Below, in pieces: positions 54,161 to 63,936 of a stretch of DNA of 64,000 nt. The position numbers were made by a program, and so were the translations under genes. The stretch spans positions 410,815-474,814 of the forward strand of contig CAVVQM010000008.1 in the NCBI GenBank assembly GCA_963750395.1, in the 5' to 3' direction. The notes below the pieces were generated by a model, which was not told the origin of the DNA, did not search any database, and saw nothing but the letters and a program-made list of their open reading frames with translations. Numbering within the stretch: position 1 is the stretch's first letter; each line of letters opens with the position of its first letter. This stretch comes from JADJPO01 sp963750395. GTDB lineage: Bacteria; Actinomycetota; Actinomycetes; Actinomycetales; Kineosporiaceae.

Positions 54161-55079
54161 CGCCGAGCACCCCCTCGAGCCGCTCGCCGGTCCCGGTGGC
54201 CGCCGCGGCCAGGGCGGCGTCGACCAGGAACGCGTCCGCGCCGAGCACCGCCAGCGCCCCGACGACGTGGTCCGGTCCGGCCAGCGGACGACGCAGCAGA
54301 CGCTCGCCGCCGACGGCCAACGTGGTCCACAGCGCCGCCTCGGCGACCCAGAGCCGGTCCGTGGAACGCACGCTGTCGAGCACCGTCCGGGCGGGCGGCG
54401 TGAGCGTCTCGCGCAGGGCCTCGAGGGTGCGGGCGGACGCCCAGTCCCGGCCGAGCAGCCCGGTCAGCCGGGCCGCGGCCTGGTCCGGGAGGCTGCGGGA
54501 CTCCACCGCCTGGACCCGGGCGACGAGCAGGACCGCGGCTGCTCGCGCCCACGCACGGGCGGCCGGCGCCACCCGGCTCACCCTGGCCAGCCAGGCGGCG
54601 GTCAGCTCATCGCGCACGGCGCCCGGGTCGGTCGAGGTGACCCGGCCCCAGGGTGAGGCGGCGATCTCGGCCAGGGCGGCCTCGACGGACGTGGTGCGGC
54701 GGACCCGGGTCCAGGCAGTGGACAGTGACCCCAGGTCGTGGGCGGGTCCGGGTCGCCCGCCGTCCAACCGGACCAGATGGCCGACGAGGTTCTCCCGCTC
54801 GAACGCCGCCGCGGCGGTACGGGCCAGGGTGGTCCCGGCCGCCGGCAGCCAGCCGGCCAGGACGCGGATCTCCCACAACACCACGTCCGCGACCGCGTGC
54901 TGAGCGGCCGCCAGGCCCGGCGGCGCCGTGACGACGTCGGCGTAGGCGGTGCCGACGAGCAGCTCTCGCGCCGATTCCAGCGACGGCGCCGCCCCGAGCC
55001 GGCGCGCCGCGGACTGCCCGAGCCGGCGACGGGCCATCGAGCGGGCCCGGACGCTGGCGGCCACCCACCCGGCGCTCAT
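54150..55079 (-). CDS. atpC: V/A-type ATPase subunit C (d-like, socket between rotor and shaft)
   Basis: A protein of 309 residues, Ala/Arg/Leu-rich and helical, with no membrane segment. It shows the family's repeated three-helix pattern (LVGTAYADVVTAPPGLAAAQHAVADVVLWEIRVLAGWLP; LSTAWTRVRRTTSVEAALAEIAASPWG). Identification rests on its place between G/E-like and I genes and on length; sequence conservation is weak. It has a 4-bp overlap with the upstream stalk gene. Confidence 0.75.
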   Translation of the reverse strand: MSAGWVAASVRARSMARRRLGQSAARRLGAAPSLESARELLVGTAYADVVTAPPGLAAAQHAVADVVLWEIRVLAGWLPAAGTTLARTAAAAFERENLVGHLVRLDGGRPGPAHDLGSLSTAWTRVRRTTSVEAALAEIAASPWGRVTSTDPGAVRDELTAAWLARVSRVAPAARAWARAAAVLLVARVQAVESRSLPDQAAARLTGLLGRDWASARTLEALRETLTPPARTVLDSVRSTDRLWVAEAALWTTLAVGGERLLRRPLAGPDHVVGALAVLGADAFLVDAALAAAATGTGERLEGVLGGVA

Positions 55080-55522
55080 GGCTGCTCGGCGCCCTCGCGG
55101 GCATCGAGGCGCAGGCTCCGACGCACCGAGGCCACCACCCGGTCGGCCACCTCGGGCAGGTCCGGGGCGGCCCGGGCGAGCAGTCCGGCCGCGGCGGCGG
55201 CCGCGGCCTCGACCACCCGTTCGCTCTCCTGCCGGCCCGCCTCCCGGACCCCGGCAGCCGCCTCAGCACGGGCCTGTGCGGCGCGCAGCCGCCCGGCGTC
55301 CTCGATCTCCTGCACCGCCAGGGCCGTGCGCGCCTCTAGGTCCCGGACGGCGCGCCGTGCCTCCTGCCGGAGCGTTTCGGCCTGCGCCAGAACGGGTTCG
55401 AGTGCGGCGACCACTTCAAGCACCTCGACGTCGTCGCTCTCCCCGGAGGGCACGCCGACCCGGCCGGCGGCGCCTGGTGCACCGGACGGACGGAAGCGGT
55501 CCAACAGGTCACGTGCTGACAT
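55076..55522 (-). CDS. V/A-type ATPase stalk subunit (G/H-like)
   Basis: A protein of 148 residues from ATG 55522. A Gly/Pro-rich head (MSARDLLDRFRPSGAPGAAGRVG) precedes a single long helix (VLEVVAALEPVLAQAETLRQEARRAVRDLEARTALAVQEIEDAGRLRAAQARAEAAAG). This is the form expected of the G/H partner of subunit E. It is the first ATPase gene of the operon. The frame extends to 55630 without a better start. Confidence 0.7.
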   Translation of the reverse strand: MSARDLLDRFRPSGAPGAAGRVGVPSGESDDVEVLEVVAALEPVLAQAETLRQEARRAVRDLEARTALAVQEIEDAGRLRAAQARAEAAAGVREAGRQESERVVEAAAAAAAGLLARAAPDLPEVADRVVASVRRSLRLDAREGAEQP

Positions 55523-55717
55523 GGCGTCATCCCCGGGGACGGCGTGGGGCTCACCTGCGAGCCTGCGACGGCGCGGTCGTCCCGACGCGGGACGAATGTC
55601 GCCAGTCCCGGTCCGGCGGTGAAACAGCACGGGAGCCCGGGCGTTCCCCCGGGCGTTCTCCGGTCATGCGTGGACGCCGCCGGGTGCGGGCACCGAACCA
55701 CACCGACCTGGCGCACG
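55523..55717 (-). promoter_or_regulatory. Gap between the CHAT gene and the ATPase genes, with an 11-bp direct repeat
   Basis: This is the only sizeable gap in the operon (195 bp). It contains CCCGGGCGTTC twice (55636-55646 and 55648-55658, a 12-bp period). It could hold a second promoter that lets the ATPase genes be expressed without the two protease genes. This is inference; no clear -10/-35 is visible. Confidence 0.3.
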
Positions 55718-58512
55718 CTAGGGAAACGTGATGTGTCCGGCGCCGCAGGCCACGTCTTGGTCAACCCTGTCGTCGACCTCGTCGAGGCCACTGCGGACGG
55801 CGTCCAGGAGGTCGGCCGCCTCCGGATCCGGGGCGGCCATGGCGGCGAGGAAGTCGAGGGCCTCCCGGAGCAGGTGCAGCTCCCGGGTGCTGGCCCACCG
55901 CAGCGCCCGCCGGTAGTCCTGCGCCAGCTCCGCCGCCGCCCGGACCGTGTGCGTGACCGGGTCGGGGTCGAGCAGCCGAGCGAGCAGCTGCAGATCGACG
56001 CAGACAGCGCGGCGCCAGAAGGTCGGCGTGCCATCGGCCACGCTGCGGCCCTCGGCCAGGACCTGCTCGACCGGGCCCGGTCGATCCGTCCCTCGGACGG
56101 CGGGCTCCCCGCCCAGGTCAGGGACAGCTCTGCCCGCACGAGCTGGGCGAGCACCCCGGCCCGGGGCCGGTCGTGCGGACGGGCCGAGGCGGTCAATGCG
56201 GCGCGGAAGCACTCCGCCATGGCGCCCAGCGCCGCCGTCCGCCCCTGGGGGCAGGCGTGGGCCCGCCGCTGGTGGGCCAGCCCGAGCCGCCACAGCTGGT
56301 CCAGGTCGGTCACCGACCCGTTCGCCGACCCGCCGAGGATGACGATCGCGGCATCGATGGCGGCGGCACCCTCCTGCGGCCCGATCCGACGCGACAGGAC
56401 CTGCTCGGCGGCCACCCGCACGGCGAGTTCGGCGCCGACTGCGACGTCGTGGAGGGTCAGGGCGCCGGACGGGTCGGCCGCCGCCCGCTCGAACCACTCG
56501 AGGGCGCTGGCGATCTGCCCCGCCTCGACGTAGGCATGGACCAGCCTCACCTGCACCCGTGGGTTGGCCAGCCAGATCCCGCCGGCCACCTCGGCGAGCT
56601 GGTGGCGGTACTCGCCGAGGGCGGCCAGCCCGCTCCCGGCGCTGCGGGCCACGGAAAGGGACTGCGCGATGTTGTCCACCGCCGTCAGGACCTCCTCGAC
56701 GCAGGCCGGTCGCGGCGGGGCGGAGCGCCGGTCCACCGGCGCGCGGCCTCGGTGGGTCAGCCGGAAGTCGGGGTCGGCGTAGCACTGGTAGGCCCCCCAG
56801 GTGTTGACGCCCTGGTGCTTCTCCCAGGTCTCGACCCGGGCCCGGACGACGGCCTCACCGAATGGCTTGCCGCCCAGCAGGTTCTCGTACAGGGTGGTCG
56901 CGAAGGTGGTGGCCGCCTCGTCGTCCACCGCCCAGCCGCAGACCACCACGGCGCGCACACCGGCGTCGATCAGCTCGGCCGCGAGCGAGGCGGCCATCCG
57001 GTGGTAGTCGCGCCGCGGCGGCGGTGCGCCCGAGGGGGAACCCGTTCCCGCAGAGGCGGTTGCACGCGGGACCGGGTCGGCTGGCGAGGCGTCCGGGTCG
57101 GCGGCGGGAGCGACTGCCCCGAGGTGGCAGCAGTTGACGAACACCAGATCGGGCGCCTGGGCCATCTGGGCGACCTCGGTGGCCGTCAGGTACATGCCCT
57201 CACCGAGCACCACGCCGGTGACCCGGCCCGAGGGGCGACCGCCGTCCGCGTCGACGGGGAGGGGCAGGTCGCGTACCCCGTGCGCCGCGATGTGCACCAC
57301 CCGGTAGGGGCGGGCGAACAGCTCCTGGACCACCCGCGTCGCGTGCGGGCGGATCAGGGTCGTGCACCGGAATTCGTCTGAGGTCAGGGCGTTGCCGACC
57401 TCGCGGGCCTCGTCCTGGGCTCCGGGCAGGACCGCCATCCCGCTGTCGGTGTCGCCGATCACCAGGGCGTCGCTGCCGGTGGCCGACAGCACTCGGGTGC
57501 GGAACTCCTCGCTGGCGAGCTGGCGGACCACGCCCCGCTCCAGGCCCAGCGGACGGCCGCCCTCCCCGATCCAGGCCCCCTGCAGCAGCTCCCACGGGTA
57601 GCCGGCAGCGGTCCGGTCGAGGACCAGGACGACGTCCTCGAGCGAGGGCGTCAGCTCCTTCAGCTCGGCCGGGACGAGCAGCTCGAACAGGGTCCTGGCC
57701 GAGTCCGGGTCCGGTGAGGGCGAGTCGACCAGGGTGGTCACGAGCCGGTCGACGAGCAGGCGCTGCGTGGCCACCGTGCGGACCGCGGTACCCGCCCGCT
57801 GGATGGGGGACTCGAAGCACAGCGATCCGTCGGGGCAGGTGTCGATCCGCACGCGCTGCCACCAGCCCGGGGGCTCGCTGAACACCGCGCGGCGCCGCCC
57901 GCCACGCAGGACCTCCAACTGGGGCTGGGCGGTGAAGAGCCCGCGCAGCTCGCCGGCCGAGGCCGCCTCCTGCAGGGCACGGACGGCGAGAAGCGCCCGG
58001 TCCTGCCAGATCTCGAGGATGTCGACCCGGCTCACCCGGGTGCGCATCCCGGCGCCGCGCAGCCGTTCCGTGGCCCGGCGAACACCGTCCAGCAGCCCCT
58101 GCACGCTCTCGGCAGCGCCGAGACCCCCCGCGCCGGAACCGATCAGGAGCGTGGACAGGGCCAGCTCCGCCGGCCGGCGACGCAGGGCGAGGGTCAGCAC
58201 GGCGTGGGCGACGGCCCTGGTCAGCTGGCCCACGGTGAGGTGCCCGACCTCACCGAGGCCCAGCACCACCGCGCCCGGCGGGCCGATCCAGGCATCGTCG
58301 TCCAGGAACACCTGGCAGGTCTCGATGGGCCCCGGGTACAACCCCAACCGGGCGCACCGCGAAAGCCGCGAGCCGAGCACGGAGTCGAGGGCGGCCTCGG
58401 CGCTGAAGATGCCGTCGCCGGTGTAGTGCCCGACCAGCACGGGACTGCGGGCATACCGGACGTCGCCGTGGGCCACCCGGACCAGCGTGGTCGCCGGCTC
58501 GCCGCCGTCCAT
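55718..58512 (-). pseudogene. CHAT-domain protease-like protein (frameshift near the C-terminus)
   Basis: The CHAT domain (about residues 280-600) has the catalytic His411 (VVHIAAHGVRDLPLP) and the Cys461/Cys462 pair (LVFVNCCHLGAV) of this caspase-fold family. Residues 1-270 form a separate alpha/beta region (VGHYTGDGIFSAEAALDSVLGSRLSRCARLGLYPGPIETCQVFLDDD). Residues ~620-900 are helical, TPR-like. At about 56080 a lost C in a CCC run shifts the frame; the true C-terminus continues as VEQVLAEGRSVADGTP...LDEVDDRVDQDVACGAGHITFP (stop 55718). Without repair the frame runs on into the stalk gene as nonsense. It lies 3 bp after the caspase-like gene. Confidence 0.8.
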
Positions 58513-58515
58513 CGA

Positions 58516-59403
58516 CTACACCGTCGCGCCGTGCGGCGTCTGGTCGACCTCGTCCACCTCGATCCGGGACAGGAACGGGGCGTCCAGCCGCTCGGCCCGG
58601 CCCTCGAGCTGGGGCACCTGGTCGTAGCGACCACGCAGCATCTCCAGCGTGCGCTCGTGTACCTGGCGATAGCTCGCCTCCGGGCCGAGTTCGCGCAGGG
58701 CCTTGACCAGGTGGTACGTCAACGCTCCGTGGTAGTCGTCGTCGATGTAGGCGTCCGCGGAGGTCTGGGTGTCCCGGCAGCCGGTCAGCAGCGACTCGGT
58801 GAGGTTGACGACGTGCACGTCGCCGGCCCCCCTGCGGTGGGCACTGCGGTTGCGGACCGCGTCCGGGCCCCGGGCGGCGCGCGCGGACTCGTCGAGGTCC
58901 TCCGTGCCCGCCCTCAGGTTCGGGTTCGGCAGGTACCGCGGCACCACGGGGGCGTCCGGCGGCAGGAAGACGCGGGTGTTGGACCCGGAGTGGCAGCAGT
59001 CCATGACGGCGGTGAGGCTCACCCCGTCGCGCAGCTCGTCGAGGGCGATCCGCAGCCAGTCGTCGAGGAACGGGTCGTCCCAGGACATGTCGTGGGGACA
59101 GAGGACCTCGTCGCGTCCGTCCGGCTCGTCGCCGCTGCGGTCACGCACGTGCGATCCGTGGCCGGAGTAGTGCAGCAGGAGCACGTCGCCGGGTTCGCCG
59201 GAGGACACCAGGTCGCTGATCGCGGACTTCATGGCGGCCTGCGTGGCCTGCGCGTCGACCAGCACGGTGATGTCCTCTGAGGCGAAGCCGAACAGGTCGG
59301 TGAGCACCCCGGAGACGTTGTGCACGTCGTTGACGCACCCGCGTAGGTCCGATCCCGGCTGCGCGTACCTGTTGATGCCGATCAGCACCGCTCGTCTGGC
59401 CAT
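58516..59403 (-). CDS. Metacaspase-like caspase-family protease
   Basis: A protein of 295 residues from ATG 59403 behind GGAGG. The p20-like domain starts RRAVLIGINRYAQPGSDLRGCVNDV. The catalytic His82 lies in LLLHYSGHGSH and the catalytic Cys137 in MDCCHSGSNTRVF. A downstream DESARAARG...HRRG stretch may be a cleavable basic/acidic linker. The C-terminal DDYHGALTYHLVKAL block is a type I feature. There is no membrane or effector domain. It precedes CHAT by 3 bp and so leads the operon. The 282-bp divergent gap towards the next gene holds no other frame. Confidence 0.9.
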   Translation of the reverse strand: MARRAVLIGINRYAQPGSDLRGCVNDVHNVSGVLTDLFGFASEDITVLVDAQATQAAMKSAISDLVSSGEPGDVLLLHYSGHGSHVRDRSGDEPDGRDEVLCPHDMSWDDPFLDDWLRIALDELRDGVSLTAVMDCCHSGSNTRVFLPPDAPVVPRYLPNPNLRAGTEDLDESARAARGPDAVRNRSAHRRGAGDVHVVNLTESLLTGCRDTQTSADAYIDDDYHGALTYHLVKALRELGPEASYRQVHERTLEMLRGRYDQVPQLEGRAERLDAPFLSRIEVDEVDQTPHGATV

Positions 59404-59685
59404 GATGTCCTCCGGTTCGCAGGGATCCGTTCGTGCCGTCACCGGGAATGAGGCGTGGGGCGCGCGGCGAAATACACCTCGCCCCGATCTGGGGGTGGGT
59501 GCCACCCCTGGTGGGATGCTGGTCCGCAGGTGCGCACCGGGCGAGCCGACGCTGACCGCCCTGCCCCTTGCCGACCTGGCGGCCCTGGTTCCGCCGCCGC
59601 GACCCTCGACAACGGGTAGAGGACAACCGGTGGAGCCGCCGTTCGTCCCTTTCAGGCCGGGATCCACCGCGCGTAGCGTCAGGGC

Positions 59686-60689
59686 ATGTGTACAGCCGAT
59701 GACGGCTTGCGGGCAGCCGCGGCGGTCCCCCGACCGGCGCCTGGTTCGGCGGTGGACCCGATAGCGCTGGAACCCGTGGACGAGGTCAGCGTCACCACGC
59801 TGGTGGAGAACACCTACGACGGGCTGCTCACCGACGACGAGCGCGTGCGGCGGGGCCCACTCGGTGCCGGCCGCGGTCCGGCCGAGCAGTTCGAGGACGG
59901 CGTGGCGCTGCTCGGTCTACGGGCCGAGCACGGGTACTCGGCGCTGGTCACCGTGCGCCGGGGGGAGCGGGTCAGCCGGCTGGTGTTCGACGCCGGACTC
60001 AGCCCGGAGGCCATGACGGTCAACGCTGAACGGCTCGGGGTGGACTTCGGCGAGGTGCAGACCCTGGTGCTCAGCCACGGGCACTTCGACCACGTCGGCG
60101 GAGTGATGGGCCTGATCCGCTCCCGCGGGGTGCGCCGGCTGCCGATGCTGGTCCACCCGGTGGTGTGGACCCGCCGCCGGTTCGCCTTCCCCGACGGCAA
60201 CGAGCTGCCGTTCCCGACGCTCAGCAGGTCCGCGCTCGAGGCGGAGGGGTTCACAGTGATCGAGCGGCGCCGGCCCTCGCTGCTGCTCGACGACGCCGTC
60301 CTGATCACCGGTGAGGTCGACCGCACCACCGACTTCGAGCACGGCATGCCCCCGACCCACCAGGCGTGGACGGCGCGGCCTGGGCGCACGACGCCACGGT
60401 GATCGACGACCAGGCCGTGGTGGTCGACGTCCGCGGCCGGGGGCTGGTGGTGGTCACCGGCTGCGGGCACGCCGGTGTGGTCAACATCGTGCGGCACGCC
60501 ATGCGGCTGACCGGCGTGGACCGGCTCGGCGCCCTGATCGGCGGCTTCCACCTCAGCGGTGCGCCCTTCGAGCCGATCATCCCTGCCACCGTCTCGGCCC
60601 TCGCCGCACGGACGCCGTGGCCCGCGACGGGACCGCCCGCTCTGCGCGGCTGGCCGCACCGCGCGGCGCCACCTGTGCGGCGCTGCTGA
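59686..60689 (+). pseudogene. Metallo-beta-lactamase-fold hydrolase (frameshifted, C-terminus lost)
   Basis: The frame starts MCTADDGLRAAAAV and reads LVENTYDGLLTDDE, LVFDAGLSPEAMTVNAERLGV and VLSHGHFDHVGGVMGLI (the HxHxDH metal motif). It resembles MBL proteins annotated as dihydropterin-ribofuranosylaminobenzene phosphate synthase-like. A break near 60365 shifts it to DGAAWAHDATVIDDQAVVVDVRGRGLVVVTGCGHAGVVNIV...LIGGFHLSG. After about 60605 the expected ending with its final histidine is not recognisable in any frame. Confidence 0.7.
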
Positions 60690-61021
60690 CCGCCACCTTC
60701 GACACCAACCGGAACGCCTTGCGGCGCAGGGACTCCGGCAACCCCGCCCTGGCCAAGTCCGGGCCGACCCGGTCGAGCTCACCGACGACGGGCTGCCGAA
60801 CCCGCGCCGCTGCACGGCAGGCGCCACGACTCGATCTCGTTCGCCGCCCTGCGCAACCAACCGAACGAAACGGTCCTGCTTCTCCGTCAACCCACCACCC
60901 GCATGCGTCCTCCGGGACCGCCCCGCCGGCCGCGGCGTCACCCCTGCCGACGACGAAAGGCCCGCGACAGCGCAGGACGTCGCGACCAAACCAGCACCGC
61001 CCACCGCACCCCACGTGCGAA
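60690..61021. other. Unassigned region with a possible transposase N-terminal trace
   Basis: This is 332 bp without a supportable gene. On the minus strand near 60840-60900 the words LTEKQDRFVRLVAQG resemble the start of some actinobacterial transposases, but the continuation does not match. The adjacent hydrolase lacks its 3' end, so an insertion followed by decay is possible. Confidence 0.25.
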
Positions 61022-61504
61022 TTACGGGGCCAACCCACGCAGCGTGAACCAGGCGACGCGGCGGCGCCAGAGCCAAACCACACCGACGTAGAGATCGGGG
61101 GCGACGAGACGGATCTCATCGCGGACCATGCGCGCGACGAAGGAGGTCTGCGAGTAGTCCAGCAGCACGCAAGGCGCGTCGTCCACCCAAGCGGGGGCGA
61201 TCGACACGCGTGCCCTGATCAGCCTCAGCCCGAACGGGGTGATCTTGTTCTTCAGCTCTCCTCGTCGACGGTCTACAACCTTCCCCTGCCAGGCGATCAC
61301 TCGGATCGCGGCGGCCAGTGGCTTGGCCGCCCAAGTGCCCGGGAAGAGCAGCGCTGTGCCTCGCATGTCGCCGTCGGGGACGCCGCCGTCCGGGCTCGAT
61401 CGGAAGAGCGAGTCGATCTCGCGGTTGGTCATCTGGAGAAGAGCAGCCTCATCCGTGACCGCGGACGATGAGTGCGCGGGCTCGCGATCGCTCCCTGCAG
61501 CCAT
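61022..61504 (-). CDS. Conserved-looking protein of unknown function
   Basis: A protein of 160 residues from ATG 61504 behind GGAGGAGAG. It has a predicted mixed alpha/beta make-up with one amphipathic helix (AAKPLAAAIRVIAWQGKVVD) and strands rich in aromatic and basic residues (LYVGVVWLWRRRVAWFTLRG). I do not recognise the family. It is divergent from the membrane/heme-peroxidase pair, with a 195-bp shared upstream region, which may mean common regulation. Confidence 0.65.
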   Translation of the reverse strand: MAAGSDREPAHSSSAVTDEAALLQMTNREIDSLFRSSPDGGVPDGDMRGTALLFPGTWAAKPLAAAIRVIAWQGKVVDRRRGELKNKITPFGLRLIRARVSIAPAWVDDAPCVLLDYSQTSFVARMVRDEIRLVAPDLYVGVVWLWRRRVAWFTLRGLAP

Positions 61505-61699
61505 GGCTCTCCTCCAGGCACCGGGATAGTCGTCCACCGATCCGGCTGGCGATACGTCCACCCTGCTCCACCCTCGACCGCTTGTAAAGCACCCGCAGGG
61601 CCCACCGTCGGACTGCCGTCGCGTCTGACGAGCATTGACACAACGAGTAGACGCTGGAAGCGTTCGACCGGCGCCGCAGACGGCAGGGGAGGGGTGGTC

Positions 61700-62125
61700 A
61701 TGCTCCGGAGTCCGAGTCTTGCGAGAAAGATTCTTGCCACCGTGCGAATCGTCAATGGGACAGCTGGGCTGCTGGTCCCCGAATTCCTGTTGCGCCGCCT
61801 GGGCACCGATCCCGCGGTGGACCGTTCCGGCATCTATCCCTTCCGCATGTTCGGTATCCGGACCATACTGATCGGGGGAGACCTGCTATTGCTGCAGGGC
61901 GCGGACCGACGGCGCGCCGCACGCCGCGCTGTATTGATCCACGCCACCGACACGGTTGCGGCCGCAACGGCGGGCTTCAGGGGTGACCTCCCGCGCAAGG
62001 CCGCAATAGTCACCACGCTGATCTCCGCCAGCAACACGCTGCTGGCCGTGATCGCCACTCGGGAAGTGCAGCAAGGGAATGAGGAACCATGGCCGGGTAC
62101 GGAGCATCCGACCCCGAAGGGCTAG
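61700..62125 (+). CDS. Small membrane protein coupled to the heme peroxidase gene
   Basis: A protein of 141 residues from ATG 61700 behind GGGGAGGGG. Hydrophobic stretches occur at FGIRTILIGGDLLLLQ, AVLIHATDTVAAATAGF and AAIVTTLISASNTLLAVIA. I do not recognise the family. The last 37 bp overlap the start of the peroxidase gene, so the two are probably made together and may form a membrane-associated unit. Confidence 0.7.
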   Translation: MLRSPSLARKILATVRIVNGTAGLLVPEFLLRRLGTDPAVDRSGIYPFRMFGIRTILIGGDLLLLQGADRRRAARRAVLIHATDTVAAATAGFRGDLPRKAAIVTTLISASNTLLAVIATREVQQGNEEPWPGTEHPTPKG

Positions 62126-63936
62126 CGGCGGCACCCCCTCCCCACCGTGGGGGAATCGGCTGGAGGGTGTACGACTGGCTCGCGCAGTATGTTGATCAGC
62201 GAGTGGGCTGGGACCGTCTTCCCAAGCCGCTAGGCCTTGCCGTGCTGGTCGGACTACGCGACACGCTCCGCCGGCAGAATCTCTTCGACACGAACGTGGC
62301 GCCCGCGGTCAATCTGCCACCTTTAGATCCCCCCAGCGCCGAGCGCTTCACCCAACGGATGCCCGACGGAAGCTACAACGATCTGACTGACCCACGCATG
62401 GGCATGGGCGGGGCACGCTTTGGCCGAAACATCCCCCTGGCGGAAGCGAGTCCCGAACCAGAGGAGAGACGACTCACACCCAACCCCCGCGTCGTGAGCC
62501 GCCGCCTCATGACCCGCGAGATCTTCAAGCCAGCCCCGACAGTGAACCTCCTCGCTGCCAGCTGGATTCAATTCATGGTCAAGGACTGGATCTCGCACGG
62601 AGCCGGGGATCCCAATCTCGCCTACGACCTGTCCCTGCCCGCAGACGACGGGTGGCCGACCCCGCGCCTGCTGATCCCGAGGACCATCCCCGACCCCACC
62701 CGCGGGGACAAGGAGGACGGCTATCCTTCCACGTTCGCGAACATCAACACCGCATGGTGGGACGCCTCATCGATCTACGGCAGCACACTGGAACAGCAGA
62801 GCCGCATCCGTTCCGGCAATGACGGAAAGCTACGCGTCACACCGGACGGGATGCTGATCCTGCCCGAGGAACCGACGCTGGACCCCACGCAGGTAGCCGG
62901 CTTCTGGGTCGGTCTTGCCATGATGGGCGGCCTCTTCGCGCTAGAGCACAACGCCGTCTGCGACCGGCTCAAGGCAGCGAACCCCAGCTGGGACGACAAC
63001 GAGCTATTCCAAAGGGCCAGACTCGTCGTCAGCGCCCTGATCGCCAAGATCCACACGGTCGAATGGACCCCCGCCATCATCAGCCACCCCACCACCGTGA
63101 CGGCCCTGAGGGCCAACTGGTACGGGCTGGCGGGAGAACACATCCGTCGCAACTTCGGACGCATCAGCAACAGCGAGATCATCAGCGGGATCCCCGGGTC
63201 GGAGACCAACCACTACGGCGTCCCGTACTCCCTCACCGAGGAGTTTTCGATCGTCTATCGAATGCACCCACTGATCCCGGACGATTTCTCCATCCGGACG
63301 GCCGCCACCAACGCCGCCCTTCGCACCTACACATTCCGCGACCTGGCCGGACCGAACTCCCGCCAAGTCCTTAGCGAGATCAGCATGACCGACCTCTTCT
63401 ACAGCTTCGGCACCTCGAATCCCGGCGCCATCGTGCTGAACAACTTCCCGCGGTTCCTGCAGGAGTTCCAACGACCGGACGGCAAGTTCACTGACCTGGC
63501 CGCCACCGATATTCTGCGGACGCGAGAACTCGGCGTGCCTCGCTACAACCAGTTCCGTCGACTCCTGCATCTCAAACCGGCGAACGACTTCGATGATCTG
63601 ACCGACGATCCGACACTCGCGGCGATCCTCCGAGACGTCTACGACGACGACGTCGACAGTGTCGACACAATCGTCGGCATGTTCGCCGAGCGACGGCCAG
63701 AAGGCTTTGCATTCAGCGAAACCGCGTTCAGGATCTTCATCCTGATGGCCTCACGCCGTCTCAACAGCGACCGGTTCCTCAGCCGCGACTTCACACCGGA
63801 GATATACAGCCCTGCTGGATTCGACTGGGTCAGAGACAACGGCATGGCGTCCGTCCTGACGCGCCACTTCCCACAACTTCGAGCCGGCCTGCGCGGGCCG
63901 CAGAACCCCTTCGCGCCTTGGCGTAAGACCGGATGA
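62089..63936 (+). CDS. Animal-heme-peroxidase / alpha-dioxygenase-like protein
   Basis: A protein of 615 residues. The proximal heme ligand is His393 in EEFSIVYRMHPLIPDDF, with Tyr390 in the place of the catalytic tyrosine of alpha-dioxygenases and cyclooxygenases. The distal block reads LLAASWIQFMVKDWISHGAGDP. Family members usually have HDW there, but residue 165 is Lys in this gene. Other landmarks are TFANINTAWWDASSIYGST, then MMGGLFALEHNAVCDRLK and LVVSALIAKIHTVEWTP. Relatives oxygenate fatty acids or use peroxide. Whether this one is active is doubtful. The final 64 bases of the window hold nothing recognised. Confidence 0.9.
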   Translation: MAGYGASDPEGLAAAPPPHRGGIGWRVYDWLAQYVDQRVGWDRLPKPLGLAVLVGLRDTLRRQNLFDTNVAPAVNLPPLDPPSAERFTQRMPDGSYNDLTDPRMGMGGARFGRNIPLAEASPEPEERRLTPNPRVVSRRLMTREIFKPAPTVNLLAASWIQFMVKDWISHGAGDPNLAYDLSLPADDGWPTPRLLIPRTIPDPTRGDKEDGYPSTFANINTAWWDASSIYGSTLEQQSRIRSGNDGKLRVTPDGMLILPEEPTLDPTQVAGFWVGLAMMGGLFALEHNAVCDRLKAANPSWDDNELFQRARLVVSALIAKIHTVEWTPAIISHPTTVTALRANWYGLAGEHIRRNFGRISNSEIISGIPGSETNHYGVPYSLTEEFSIVYRMHPLIPDDFSIRTAATNAALRTYTFRDLAGPNSRQVLSEISMTDLFYSFGTSNPGAIVLNNFPRFLQEFQRPDGKFTDLAATDILRTRELGVPRYNQFRRLLHLKPANDFDDLTDDPTLAAILRDVYDDDVDSVDTIVGMFAERRPEGFAFSETAFRIFILMASRRLNSDRFLSRDFTPEIYSPAGFDWVRDNGMASVLTRHFPQLRAGLRGPQNPFAPWRKTG

